DNA from: Erysipelotrichaceae bacterium
GTDB lineage: Bacteria > Bacillota_I > Bacilli_A > Erysipelotrichales > Erysipelotrichaceae
Length of the DNA: 23,369 bases
NCBI GenBank assembly: GCA_017419065.1
Contig: JAFOMB010000167.1
Span: forward strand, 1-23,369
Direction of reading: 5' to 3'
Shown: one piece after another, positions 7,344 to 14,085 of the stretch
Layout: each line of letters starts with the position of its first letter
Numbering within the stretch: the stretch's first letter is position 1
Program-made: the position numbers and the translations under genes
The notes under the pieces: generated by a model
Told to the model about the DNA's origin: nothing
The model's database searches: none
What the model saw: only the letters and a program-made list of their open reading frames with translations

Positions 7344-8080
7344 GTGAAGAAAAAACAGTCTATCCTTGTGTACAGCTCTCCGAAGGAGAACTCTGCGACA
7401 GAGTCCTGACCTGCGGAGATCCGGCCAGAGCGAAGAAGATCGCTGATCTTCTTGAAGACAGTGTCTGTCTGAAACAGAACCGGGAATTCCATACCTATTC
7501 CGGAAAGTGGAAGGGTGTTCCGGTCTCGGTCATCTCGCACGGTGTCGGAGCCGGCGGTGCGGCGATCGCCTTTGAATCCATGATGAAGATCGGGATCAAG
7601 GCCATCATCCGTGTCGGTACCTGCGGCGGCATGCAGAAGGGGATCGATGCCGGAAGCATCATCATCTCTACCGGTGCCTGCCGTGATGACGGTGTCAGTG
7701 AGAAGATGGTCCCTCTGGGTTATCCGGCTCTCTGCGATATCGACATCATCAAAGCATTAGATGATGCGGCAGAGAAAAGAGGCATCCCGTATCATCAGGG
7801 CATCACCATGACCAACGCGCTTCTCTATGGAAGCCTGATGGGATCCAATGTCAAACTCTACGCCAAGGCCAATGTCAAGGCGATGGAAAACGAGATCGCG
7901 CCGCTGCTGATCCTCGCTTCCCTCTACAACGTCAAAGCAGGAGCTATCCTGACAGCGGACGCGCCGGCCTTTGAACTGATCGACGCCAGCGAATACAAGC
8001 CGGATGAATCCGTTGTCAAGAAGTCCATTGAAGATCAGATCCTGATTGCCTTAGATGCCCTGGCATCTCTTGATTTATAG
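7340..8080 (+). CDS. Nucleoside phosphorylase (PNP/UDP family 1)
   Basis: This enzyme cleaves nucleosides with phosphate to free base and (deoxy)ribose-1-phosphate. In 246 residues it shows GDPARAKKIA at 26-35 (phosphate-binding Arg), the RVGTCGG motif at 91-97 and a C-terminal TADAP where Asp207 sits in the place of the catalytic Asp of hexameric PNP. The ribose-binding motif, usually E-M-E, reads E-N-E at 183-185, so the substrate may not be a standard one. It overlaps the permease gene (ATGA) and is followed 11 bp later by the aldolase. This position suggests that it makes the sugar-1-phosphate used by the next two enzymes. Purine or pyrimidine preference is not decided. Confidence 0.85.
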   Translation: MSEEKTVYPCVQLSEGELCDRVLTCGDPARAKKIADLLEDSVCLKQNREFHTYSGKWKGVPVSVISHGVGAGGAAIAFESMMKIGIKAIIRVGTCGGMQKGIDAGSIIISTGACRDDGVSEKMVPLGYPALCDIDIIKALDDAAEKRGIPYHQGITMTNALLYGSLMGSNVKLYAKANVKAMENEIAPLLILASLYNVKAGAILTADAPAFELIDASEYKPDESVVKKSIEDQILIALDALASLDL

Positions 8081-8091
8081 AAAGGACGTCT

Positions 8092-8724
8092 ATGTCTGAA
8101 TACTCTTTCAAGGAAGCAGTCTGTCAGGAAACACTGGCCTGCTACTCCGAAAAGCTCTTTGCGGGAACTTCCGGCAATCTCAGCTGTTATGACCGTGCCA
8201 ATGGCCTGATCTATATCACACCGGGTTCCTATCCTTACGAGATCATGAAGCCGGAAGACATCATGGTCATCGATATCGACGGCAATGTCGTAGAAGGGCC
8301 TCATAAACCTTCCAGCGAATGGCGCTTGCACACCTGGATCTATAAGAAGATGCCTCAGGTCAACGCCGTCGTCCACACTCATTCGCCTTATGCGACTTCC
8401 TTTGCGGTCGTCCATAAGACCATTCCGGTCATCCTGATCGAGATGGTGCCGTTCATCGGCGGCGATGTCCCAGTCGCGGACTTCGGTGTCCCGGGGACAG
8501 ACAGAGTCGGGGAAACGGCAGCGGAAACACTCATCGAACATGAGAGGAACGCCTGTTTGATGGCCAACCACGGTGTCGTCGCGGTAGGGGACAGCCTGCC
8601 GAGAGCCCATGTGCGTGCTACCTATGTAGAAGATGCCGCTACCATCTACCACCATGCTGTTACGACGGGTATGGATATCCATCTGATCAGCGAAGAAGAT
8701 ATCGCGCTGATGAAAAAGAGGTAA
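8092..8724 (+). CDS. Class II aldolase, FucA/AraD family (probable ketose-1-phosphate aldolase)
   Basis: This zinc-dependent aldolase probably cleaves a ketose-1-phosphate into DHAP and a short aldehyde. The 210-residue protein has GTSGNLS at 25-31 (phosphate binding), ITPGSYPYE at 42-50, PSSEWRLH at 73-80 with catalytic Glu76, HTH at 95-97 and NHG at 159-161. His95, His97 and His160 match the three zinc ligands of fuculose-1-phosphate aldolase. It stands between a nucleoside phosphorylase and an MtnA-like isomerase, so the likely substrate is ribulose-1-phosphate or a 5-deoxy or 5-methylthio analogue rather than a fucose intermediate. AAAGGA precedes the ATG. An MtnB-type dehydratase is the main alternative, since it shares the fold, and cannot be ruled out by eye. 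Confidence 0.85.
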   Translation: MSEYSFKEAVCQETLACYSEKLFAGTSGNLSCYDRANGLIYITPGSYPYEIMKPEDIMVIDIDGNVVEGPHKPSSEWRLHTWIYKKMPQVNAVVHTHSPYATSFAVVHKTIPVILIEMVPFIGGDVPVADFGVPGTDRVGETAAETLIEHERNACLMANHGVVAVGDSLPRAHVRATYVEDAATIYHHAVTTGMDIHLISEEDIALMKKR

Positions 8725-8728
8725 AGAT

Positions 8729-9775
8729 ATGTACAGAGCAGACGAAGGGATCGGATTCCTTCTCCGATACGAAAACATTGCCTGGTATGAAAACGGAGCT
8801 GTCAGGATCTTAGACAGACGAATCTACCCGGTAAAGATCGAATATGTGACCTGCACGAAACATCAGGAAGTCGCCAAGGCGATCAAGGACATGGTCACAC
8901 AGTCCGGCGGTCCGTATACGGCTGCAGCCATGGGCATGGCCTTAGCGGCCTATGAAGCCAGAGATCTCGATGACGGGAAGTATCTCGCCTATATGAATGA
9001 AGCCGCCTATACTCTTTCCCACGCCCGTCCGACGACGGTCAAGAAGATGGAAGGCGTCACGAAGCGCTCCCTGAAAAGACTCGCTGCCGAGCTTGAAAAG
9101 GGGACTTCGAGGAATGACATGCCGGAAAAGCTCTTTGAGGAAGGCATCGCCCGACTCAATGAGACCTATGAGAACTACGACCGTGTCGCCCATTATCTGG
9201 CAGATAAGATCCCGCACAACGGGACGATCATGACCCAGTGCTTCGCGGAGACTATCATCGGGACACTGATGAGAGAGTGCCGGAAGCGCGGCAATGAAGT
9301 CAAGGTGATCTGTCCTGAGACGAGACCTTACTACCAGGGCGCCCGTTTAACTGCCAGTGTCATCTCCGACATGGGCTTCGATACCACTGTCATCACCGAC
9401 AATATGCCGGCCTATGTCATGAAGCAGAAGAACGTCGACCTCTTCACGTCGGCAGCCGATGTCATCACGATGGACGGCTATGTCGTCAATAAGATCGGCA
9501 CCTTCCAGATCGCCCTGGCTGCCCATTACTGGGGCATCCCGTACTTCACGACCGGTTCGCCGAACCCGGGTCATCCGGATATCAGCAGCGTCGAGATAGA
9601 ATTACGCGATCCGGAACTCGTATTAGAGTCCATGGGTTTCAAGCACACTTCGGATAAGGTCAAGGGCTATTATCCGGCATTCGATATCACCCCTCCAAAA
9701 TTTGTCGATGGCATCGTCACCTCCAAAGGGATCTATTCCCCATATAATCTGAAGGCTTACTTTGAAGGAGAATGA
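8729..9775 (+). CDS. MtnA-like sugar-1-phosphate isomerase (eIF2B-alpha family)
   Basis: This protein resembles methylthioribose-1-phosphate isomerase, which turns an aldose-1-phosphate into a ketose-1-phosphate. Among its 348 residues are HARPTTV at 98-104, MTQC at 168-171 with the putative catalytic Cys171, ETRPYYQGARLTA at 197-209, SAADVI at 241-246 with the putative catalytic Asp244, and NKIGTFQIA at 254-262. Typical MtnA features that differ are the N-terminal RGAP loop (here SGGPY at 59-63) and the residues after the catalytic Cys (FAE instead of NAG/NTG). The active pair is kept but the surroundings differ, so ribose-1-phosphate or 5-deoxyribose-1-phosphate is a plausible substrate. 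It starts 4 nt after the aldolase and ends 1 nt before the next gene's start. Confidence 0.85.
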   Translation: MYRADEGIGFLLRYENIAWYENGAVRILDRRIYPVKIEYVTCTKHQEVAKAIKDMVTQSGGPYTAAAMGMALAAYEARDLDDGKYLAYMNEAAYTLSHARPTTVKKMEGVTKRSLKRLAAELEKGTSRNDMPEKLFEEGIARLNETYENYDRVAHYLADKIPHNGTIMTQCFAETIIGTLMRECRKRGNEVKVICPETRPYYQGARLTASVISDMGFDTTVITDNMPAYVMKQKNVDLFTSAADVITMDGYVVNKIGTFQIALAAHYWGIPYFTTGSPNPGHPDISSVEIELRDPELVLESMGFKHTSDKVKGYYPAFDITPPKFVDGIVTSKGIYSPYNLKAYFEGE

Positions 9776-9776
9776 T

Positions 9777-10628
9777 ATGGCAAGATTTGTAGAAGAAGAA
9801 AGAAAAGGACTGAGTGATGCCGATATCGGCGGCGGTTCTTTCTATGACGGTACGACTGTAAACTCCAAGGTATTGATGCCAGGAAATCCGGAACGTGTCA
9901 AACTGATGGCTGCCCAGTGGGATGAAGGGGCAGAAGTCTGGGACAGAGACAGAGGCTTCGTCATCGCCTCCGGTACCTACAAGGGAACGCCGATCACAGG
10001 AGTCTCCCATGGCATCGGCGGTCCAAGCATGGAGACGCCTCTGATGAATCTTCTTCCATACAGACCGGATGCGATCATCCGTGTCGGAACGACCGGTTCC
10101 CTCAAAGCGGAGATCAAGACCGGAGATCTCATCATCAACGACGCCTGTGTGAGACTGGATGGCACCAGCGGTCTTTACGTCATCAAGGAATATCCGGCTG
10201 CCGCAAACTATGAAGTCACGATGGCCCTGATACAGGCCTGCGAGAACCTGGGCTTTCCCTATCACGTCGGTACAGGCTGTACCGCTGCCAGCTTCTATGC
10301 CGGACAGGCCAGACCTGCCTTCGGCGGCTATGAGAGAAGCGACAGGGAAGCTTTCTTCAAAGACATGGTCTCTGCCAATGTCACAAACTTCGAAATGGAA
10401 GCCGCTACGCTTCTCACCCTGGGACGTATGTTTGGTGTCCGCTGCGGTATGATCGCCTCGGTCGTCGCCAACCGCATCACCGGAGAATGGGCGGAGAAAT
10501 CCGGAGAAGACAAGTCTTCTTTAGCCGGTGCGGAAGCCCTCCACATCCTTGAGAAGTGGGATGAGATCAAAAAGAAAACCGGAAAGAACTACTTCTTCCC
10601 GGAACTTCTCGAAGCGACGAAAAAGTAA
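9777..10628 (+). CDS. Uridine phosphorylase-type nucleoside phosphorylase
   Basis: This enzyme splits uridine or a related nucleoside with phosphate. With its ATG at 9777 it has 283 residues. Motifs in order are GNPERVKLMA at 36-45, HGIGGPS at 78-84, RVGTTG at 102-107, VRLDG at 125-129 and NFEMEAATLLT at 204-214, followed by VVANR; these match E. coli-type Udp along the whole length. The ATG at 9777 is chosen over a TTG at 9762 because GAAGGAG lies between them at the right distance. It is the last gene of the operon and is followed by a hairpin shared with the converging deaminase gene. Exact base preference is inferred from family resemblance only. Confidence 0.87.
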   Translation: MARFVEEERKGLSDADIGGGSFYDGTTVNSKVLMPGNPERVKLMAAQWDEGAEVWDRDRGFVIASGTYKGTPITGVSHGIGGPSMETPLMNLLPYRPDAIIRVGTTGSLKAEIKTGDLIINDACVRLDGTSGLYVIKEYPAAANYEVTMALIQACENLGFPYHVGTGCTAASFYAGQARPAFGGYERSDREAFFKDMVSANVTNFEMEAATLLTLGRMFGVRCGMIASVVANRITGEWAEKSGEDKSSLAGAEALHILEKWDEIKKKTGKNYFFPELLEATKK

Positions 10629-10661
10629 GAAGGAGCCATCCTGTTGAGGACGGCATTCTTT
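10628..10661. terminator. Hairpin between the converging operons, probably bidirectional
   Basis: GCCATCC and GGACGGC fold around TGTTGA with one mismatch, and AAGAA/TTCTT extend the stem after an internal loop. T-rich sequence follows on the plus strand, and A-rich sequence precedes it for the minus strand. It fills most of the 34-bp gap between the two stop codons. Confidence 0.6.
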
Positions 10662-10662
10662 A

Positions 10663-11961
10663 TTACTGATAGAGTTTTCTCAGAGATCTTTCCACCTTGG
10701 CATAGATCTCTTTTTTATCGAGTGTCAGGAATTCTCCGTCTTCATAGAGGATCTTTCCATCGACCATGGTCATACAGACGTCTGCCCCCTGAGCGGAGTA
10801 GACGATCAGAGGAACGGTATCGATATTCGGGATGAGATGAGGTTTGTCCATATCCAGAGCGATGATATCGGCCTTCTTGCCGACTTCGAGGGATCCGGTA
10901 TCCGGTCTGCCAAGGGCTCTGGCGCCGTTGACAGTGGCCATCTTCAAAACGGTATCGGCCGGAAGGACTGTCGGATCCAGGGTGTAGCCATTATGGATCA
11001 CAGAAGCCAGATGCATCTCTTCGAACATGTTGAGGTTGTTGTTGGAGGCGGCACCGTCTGTTCCCAGAGCGACATTGATGCCCATCTCCAGCATCTTCAC
11101 GATCGGGGCAAAACCGCTGCCGATCTTCATATTGCTGGAAGGATTGTGGACACAGGTGACGTTCTTCTCTTTCATGATCTCGAGGTCACCGTCTTCCACC
11201 CATACACAATGGGCCACGTAAGCCGGATGTTCAAAGGCGCCGAGGTCATTGAACCATTCGATCGGCGTCTTTCCGTATTTCTCCTTGCATTCCTCGTGTT
11301 CCTTCTTCGTCTCGCTGATATGCGTGTGTATCAGCGCATTCCGCTTATTGGCATCGGCGATATAGGAACGGGTGATCTCCGGGAGCGTCGTGTATTCGGC
11401 ATGGATCATATAGTCGATCTTGATCCGGCCGTCATAAGAATCGTTGTAGACCTCGAAGTAGGAATTGTTGAGAGGACCTCTGCCGTTTTCTTCATAGGTC
11501 TCCTTCGGATCGAAGCACTGCATGACCCTTGAGAAGTTTCCCTTGAGACCGGCCTGTCCGCAGAGCTTTACGGCATCTTCCGGATACATGTACATATCGG
11601 AGAACATCGTGGTACCGGAGGCGATCATCTCCAGCATGGCCAGCGATCTTCCGGCTTCGATATCTTCTCTATCCATCCTGTCTTCGATCGGCATCATCGT
11701 ATCGAAGAGCCACTCCTGCAGATTCAGATCACTGCCCAGCCCGCGTAAAAGAGTCATGGCGGAATGGCCGTGCGCATTGACAAGACCCGGCATCAGCAGT
11801 TTTCCCTGCATCATCTTCTCCTTCTGGAAAGGTGTTTTCGGACGGTCCTTTCCGATATAGACGATGGTATTTCCTTCGATGCCGAGATAGGCATCCTTCA
11901 GAGTCTTGAAACGGCCGTCTACGCTCGTGAGGATGTCGGCGTGGGATAAGAGGATACTCAT
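10663..11961 (-). CDS. MTA/SAH-type deaminase (amidohydrolase family)
   Basis: This metal-dependent amidohydrolase removes the amino group from adenosine-type substrates such as methylthioadenosine, S-adenosylhomocysteine or 5'-deoxyadenosine. With its ATG at 11961 it has 432 residues. Metal ligands fit HGH at 64-66, His214 in HTHISE and Asp302 in GTDGAASNNN, and Glu217 is the likely proton shuttle. MTLLRGLGSDLNLQEWL after the first motif is the family hallmark. The C-terminal GSLEVGKKADI is also typical. The ATG overlaps the PNP stop codon as ATGA, so the two are one translationally coupled operon. The pair could run deamination and then phosphorolysis of the resulting inosine analogue. Guanine deaminase or chlorohydrolase relatives are less likely because of the SNNNLNM motif. 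Confidence 0.9.
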   Translation of the reverse strand: MSILLSHADILTSVDGRFKTLKDAYLGIEGNTIVYIGKDRPKTPFQKEKMMQGKLLMPGLVNAHGHSAMTLLRGLGSDLNLQEWLFDTMMPIEDRMDREDIEAGRSLAMLEMIASGTTMFSDMYMYPEDAVKLCGQAGLKGNFSRVMQCFDPKETYEENGRGPLNNSYFEVYNDSYDGRIKIDYMIHAEYTTLPEITRSYIADANKRNALIHTHISETKKEHEECKEKYGKTPIEWFNDLGAFEHPAYVAHCVWVEDGDLEIMKEKNVTCVHNPSSNMKIGSGFAPIVKMLEMGINVALGTDGAASNNNLNMFEEMHLASVIHNGYTLDPTVLPADTVLKMATVNGARALGRPDTGSLEVGKKADIIALDMDKPHLIPNIDTVPLIVYSAQGADVCMTMVDGKILYEDGEFLTLDKKEIYAKVERSLRKLYQ

Positions 11962-12791
11962 TTGTCTATCCTTTTGATGATCTCGGCAACGTAGCCGGAG
12001 AAGCGTTCCGCGACGAGATTGGCAGCGTCTGTCACTTCTTCGGTAGTTAGAGCTCTGTCTAGGACTCCGGCTGCCATATTCGTGATGACGGCCAGTCCCA
12101 GGACGTCCATACCGCAATGAGCTGCTGTGAGAGCTTCTGTGACGGTAGACATGCCGACAGCATCGCCGCCCAGTGTCCGGATAGCACGGATCTCTGCCGG
12201 TGTTTCAAACTGCGGTCCCGGCATGAACATGTAGACGCCTTCCTGTATCGTGAGGCCGGAGCCTTCCCCGCATTCCCTGGCGACCTGACGGAGGGCAGGG
12301 GTATACATATAGGTGACATCGAAGAAACGCGGTCCGAATTCTTCGACGTTCGGTCCTCTTAACGGGCTGCTGCCGTTGAGCTTGATGTGGTCTTTGATGA
12401 TCATGATATCCCCGACGTTATAGTCCTTATTGACACCGCCGGAGGCATTGGTGAGAATGACGCGTTCAATACCGAGCAGCTTCATGACCCGGATCGGGAT
12501 GACGAGCTGTTCGAAGTCATAGCCTTCATAGCTGTGGAAGCGTCCGGACATGCAGAGAACATAATGGCCTTCGATCTCTCCGAAGATCATCTTTCCTGCA
12601 TGGGATTTGACAGTGGACAGCAGGAAGTTCGGGATATCCTTGTAGTCGATGACGACAGGATCCTTGATGGTCTTTGCGAGAGGACCCAGACTGGATCCGA
12701 GGATCAGAGCTGTTTTCGGGAGCCGGCTGACTTTCGACCTGATATAATCAGCGCTCTTTTGAAAGTACTCGTAGTCAAAGCGATATTGCAT
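11958..12791 (-). CDS. Purine nucleoside phosphorylase, trimeric type (PNP-I)
   Basis: This enzyme phosphorolyses inosine and guanosine (or analogues) to base and sugar-1-phosphate. The 277-residue protein carries LGSSLG at 31-36, GRFHSYEGY at 83-91, TNASGGVN at 114-121, GPQFETPAEIRA at 192-203, VGMSTVTEA at 212-220 and TNMAAG at 237-242, all diagnostic of the low-molecular-mass trimeric family. The start has a GGAGG ribosome binding site 8 nt upstream. It is divergent from the GNAT gene with only 36 bp between start codons, so its promoter must lie in that gap or in the first codons of the neighbour. It is coupled to the deaminase by an ATGA overlap. Confidence 0.94.
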   Translation of the reverse strand: MQYRFDYEYFQKSADYIRSKVSRLPKTALILGSSLGPLAKTIKDPVVIDYKDIPNFLLSTVKSHAGKMIFGEIEGHYVLCMSGRFHSYEGYDFEQLVIPIRVMKLLGIERVILTNASGGVNKDYNVGDIMIIKDHIKLNGSSPLRGPNVEEFGPRFFDVTYMYTPALRQVARECGEGSGLTIQEGVYMFMPGPQFETPAEIRAIRTLGGDAVGMSTVTEALTAAHCGMDVLGLAVITNMAAGVLDRALTTEEVTDAANLVAERFSGYVAEIIKRIDK

Positions 12792-12814
12792 AGTTCTTTC
12801 CTCCGAAAATATCG

Positions 12815-12827
12815 TATCATACTATAT
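12815..12827 (+). promoter_or_regulatory. Candidate -10 of the GNAT gene, next to its start codon
   Basis: TATCAT at 12815-12820 ends 7 nt before the ATG at 12828, which would place transcription initiation at or one base before the start codon. No Shine-Dalgarno is present on this strand. The -35 is weak. Confidence 0.35.
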
Positions 12828-13553
12828 ATGAAGAATCCTGATATGAATTGCCCGGAAAGGGAAAAGGTCGTCTCCTGGATCAAAAGAGATCCTCTGCATT
12901 ACCGCTATCTGCTCGATTTTTATGATACAGGCGCCAAAGTCCTGCAGCTCGATGAGGATGCTATCGTTCTGGTAAAGGAGGACTGTTCCCTGGCCTATGG
13001 TGCGGGAAAGGGCATCCATCCGGATGAGAGATACCTCATCATGACAGATTCCCGGGAAGAGACGAAACGTCTCATAGAGACCGGTCACTACGTTGAGGAT
13101 GACATCGTCACTGTCTACATGGAATACTATCCTGACGAAGATATCCAGTTATCGGATATTCAGGGCGTGAAGTTCCGGGATCTGGATGAATCAGATATTC
13201 CGTTTGTCAAGGAACACTATGATGCGCCGGCCGCTGCCCAGCCGGGGGTGATCGAAAGATGCATCGCCGACGGCATGATCGGAGCGGAAGGGGAAGAAGG
13301 CCTCTACGGCTTCATCGGGATGCATAAGGAAGGGGCTATCGGTTTCCTCTATGTCCTTCCGGAATACCGGAAAAGAGGCATTGCCATGGAACTCGAAAAG
13401 AGGATGATCAGAAAGCAGCTGGACAGAGGACTCTTACCATACTGTCACGTTCAGACACATAACACCGCATCTTTGAATCTGCAGAAAAAGATCGGCATGG
13501 TCTGCTATCCTGATACCTTCTACTGGTTTGCGGGAAGGCAGTTCAATAACTGA
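12828..13553 (+). CDS. GNAT-family N-acetyltransferase
   Basis: This is a likely acetyl-CoA-dependent acetyltransferase of 241 residues with unknown acceptor. The C-terminal third shows the GNAT core: IGFLYVLPEYRKRGIAMELE with the R-K-R-G-I-A acetyl-CoA pyrophosphate loop, then HVQTHNTASLNLQKKIGM, a typical motif B. The N-terminal half (about residues 1-130) is acidic and unrecognised and may be a substrate-binding or degenerate second GNAT domain. The ATG at 12828 is preferred over the antisense-running upstream extension, which overlaps PNP. A second in-frame ATG at 12843 is the alternative. The gene has no ribosome binding site. It is followed 10 bp later by cytidine deaminase, which it is probably cotranscribed with. 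Confidence 0.85.
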   Translation: MKNPDMNCPEREKVVSWIKRDPLHYRYLLDFYDTGAKVLQLDEDAIVLVKEDCSLAYGAGKGIHPDERYLIMTDSREETKRLIETGHYVEDDIVTVYMEYYPDEDIQLSDIQGVKFRDLDESDIPFVKEHYDAPAAAQPGVIERCIADGMIGAEGEEGLYGFIGMHKEGAIGFLYVLPEYRKRGIAMELEKRMIRKQLDRGLLPYCHVQTHNTASLNLQKKIGMVCYPDTFYWFAGRQFNN

Positions 13554-13563
13554 AGGAGGATCT

Positions 13564-13968
13564 ATGATCGACAAAGAACTACAGGAGAAACTCATCCGCA
13601 CCGCTTCCGAAGCCCGTTTCAAAGCCCGCGTCTATACCGGTTTCCATGTCGGAGCTGCTCTGCTGACCAAGAGCGGCGAGATCATTACCGGCTGCAATGT
13701 CGAACTCCACACCACGCTTTCCAGCATCTGCGCCGAAAGGACAGCCTTAGTCAAAGCGGTCTCGATGGGCTATCAGGATTTTGAAGCTATCGCCGTCGTC
13801 ACCGATTCCAGGAAGGCGGAATCCCCGTGTTCTTTCTGCCGTCAGTATCTGATCGACTTTGATCCGGATATCCAGGTCATCATGTCCAACGAAGATATGA
13901 GCGATGTTGTCGTCATGACCGTATCGGAACTGGTCCCGATGGCCTTCGTAGGCAGAGAGAAGAAGTAA
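13564..13968 (+). CDS. cdd: Cytidine deaminase
   Basis: This zinc enzyme converts cytidine and deoxycytidine to uridine and deoxyuridine for salvage or breakdown. The 134-residue protein has the tetrameric-type pattern: substrate motif GCNVE followed by CAER, where Cys is a zinc ligand and Glu the proton shuttle, then PCSFCRQ, whose two cysteines complete the zinc site. The start ATG at 13564 has an AAGGAGG ribosome binding site; the upstream in-frame extension lies in the GNAT gene. It would supply uridine to the phosphorylase at 9777, although the two genes are in different operons. Confidence 0.94.
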   Translation: MIDKELQEKLIRTASEARFKARVYTGFHVGAALLTKSGEIITGCNVELHTTLSSICAERTALVKAVSMGYQDFEAIAVVTDSRKAESPCSFCRQYLIDFDPDIQVIMSNEDMSDVVVMTVSELVPMAFVGREKK

Positions 13969-14001
13969 TATTTATTAAATATCATTAATATATTTAGAAA
14001 G

Positions 14002-14028
14002 TTAGCACACAACTGTTGACAGTGCTAA
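14002..14028. promoter_or_regulatory. CIRCE operator 1 (HrcA box), overlapping the hrcA -35
   Basis: TTAGCACAC, 9 nt, CAGTGCTAA matches the CIRCE consensus with one mismatch in each arm. It covers the -35 TTGACA of the hrcA promoter, so bound HrcA would block RNA polymerase. Confidence 0.9.
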
Positions 14029-14044
14029 CTTTTCGTTATATAGT
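14016..14044 (+). promoter_or_regulatory. Sigma-A promoter of hrcA-grpE-dnaK-dnaJ
   Basis: TTGACA (14016-14021), a 17-nt spacer and TATAGT (14039-14044) form a near-consensus vegetative promoter. The expected start is near 14051, inside CIRCE operator 2. The -35 is inside CIRCE operator 1. Confidence 0.9.
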
Positions 14045-14045
14045 A

Positions 14046-14072
14046 TTAGCAGTAAGAAAAATAGAGTGCTAA
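14046..14072. promoter_or_regulatory. CIRCE operator 2, abutting the hrcA ribosome binding site
   Basis: TTAGCAGTA, 9 nt, GAGTGCTAA has a perfect right arm and two mismatches in the left. Its last bases run into the AAGGAGGG ribosome binding site of hrcA, so the element also lies in the mRNA leader. Confidence 0.85.
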
Positions 14073-14085
14073 AGGAGGGACGGAT

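Noticed and set aside
10837..11532. Open frame of 231 codons on the plus strand inside the deaminase gene
   Set aside because: The minus-strand gene has complete amidohydrolase motifs in the same bases; the plus frame shows none.
12387..12827. In-frame upstream extension of the GNAT gene
   Set aside because: It runs antisense through PNP and has no family similarity; the ATG at 12828 follows a -10-like hexamer.
13973..13998. AT-only inverted repeat after cdd as a terminator
   Set aside because: The stem contains only A-T pairs and lacks a proper T-run; it may simply be AT-rich promoter-upstream sequence.
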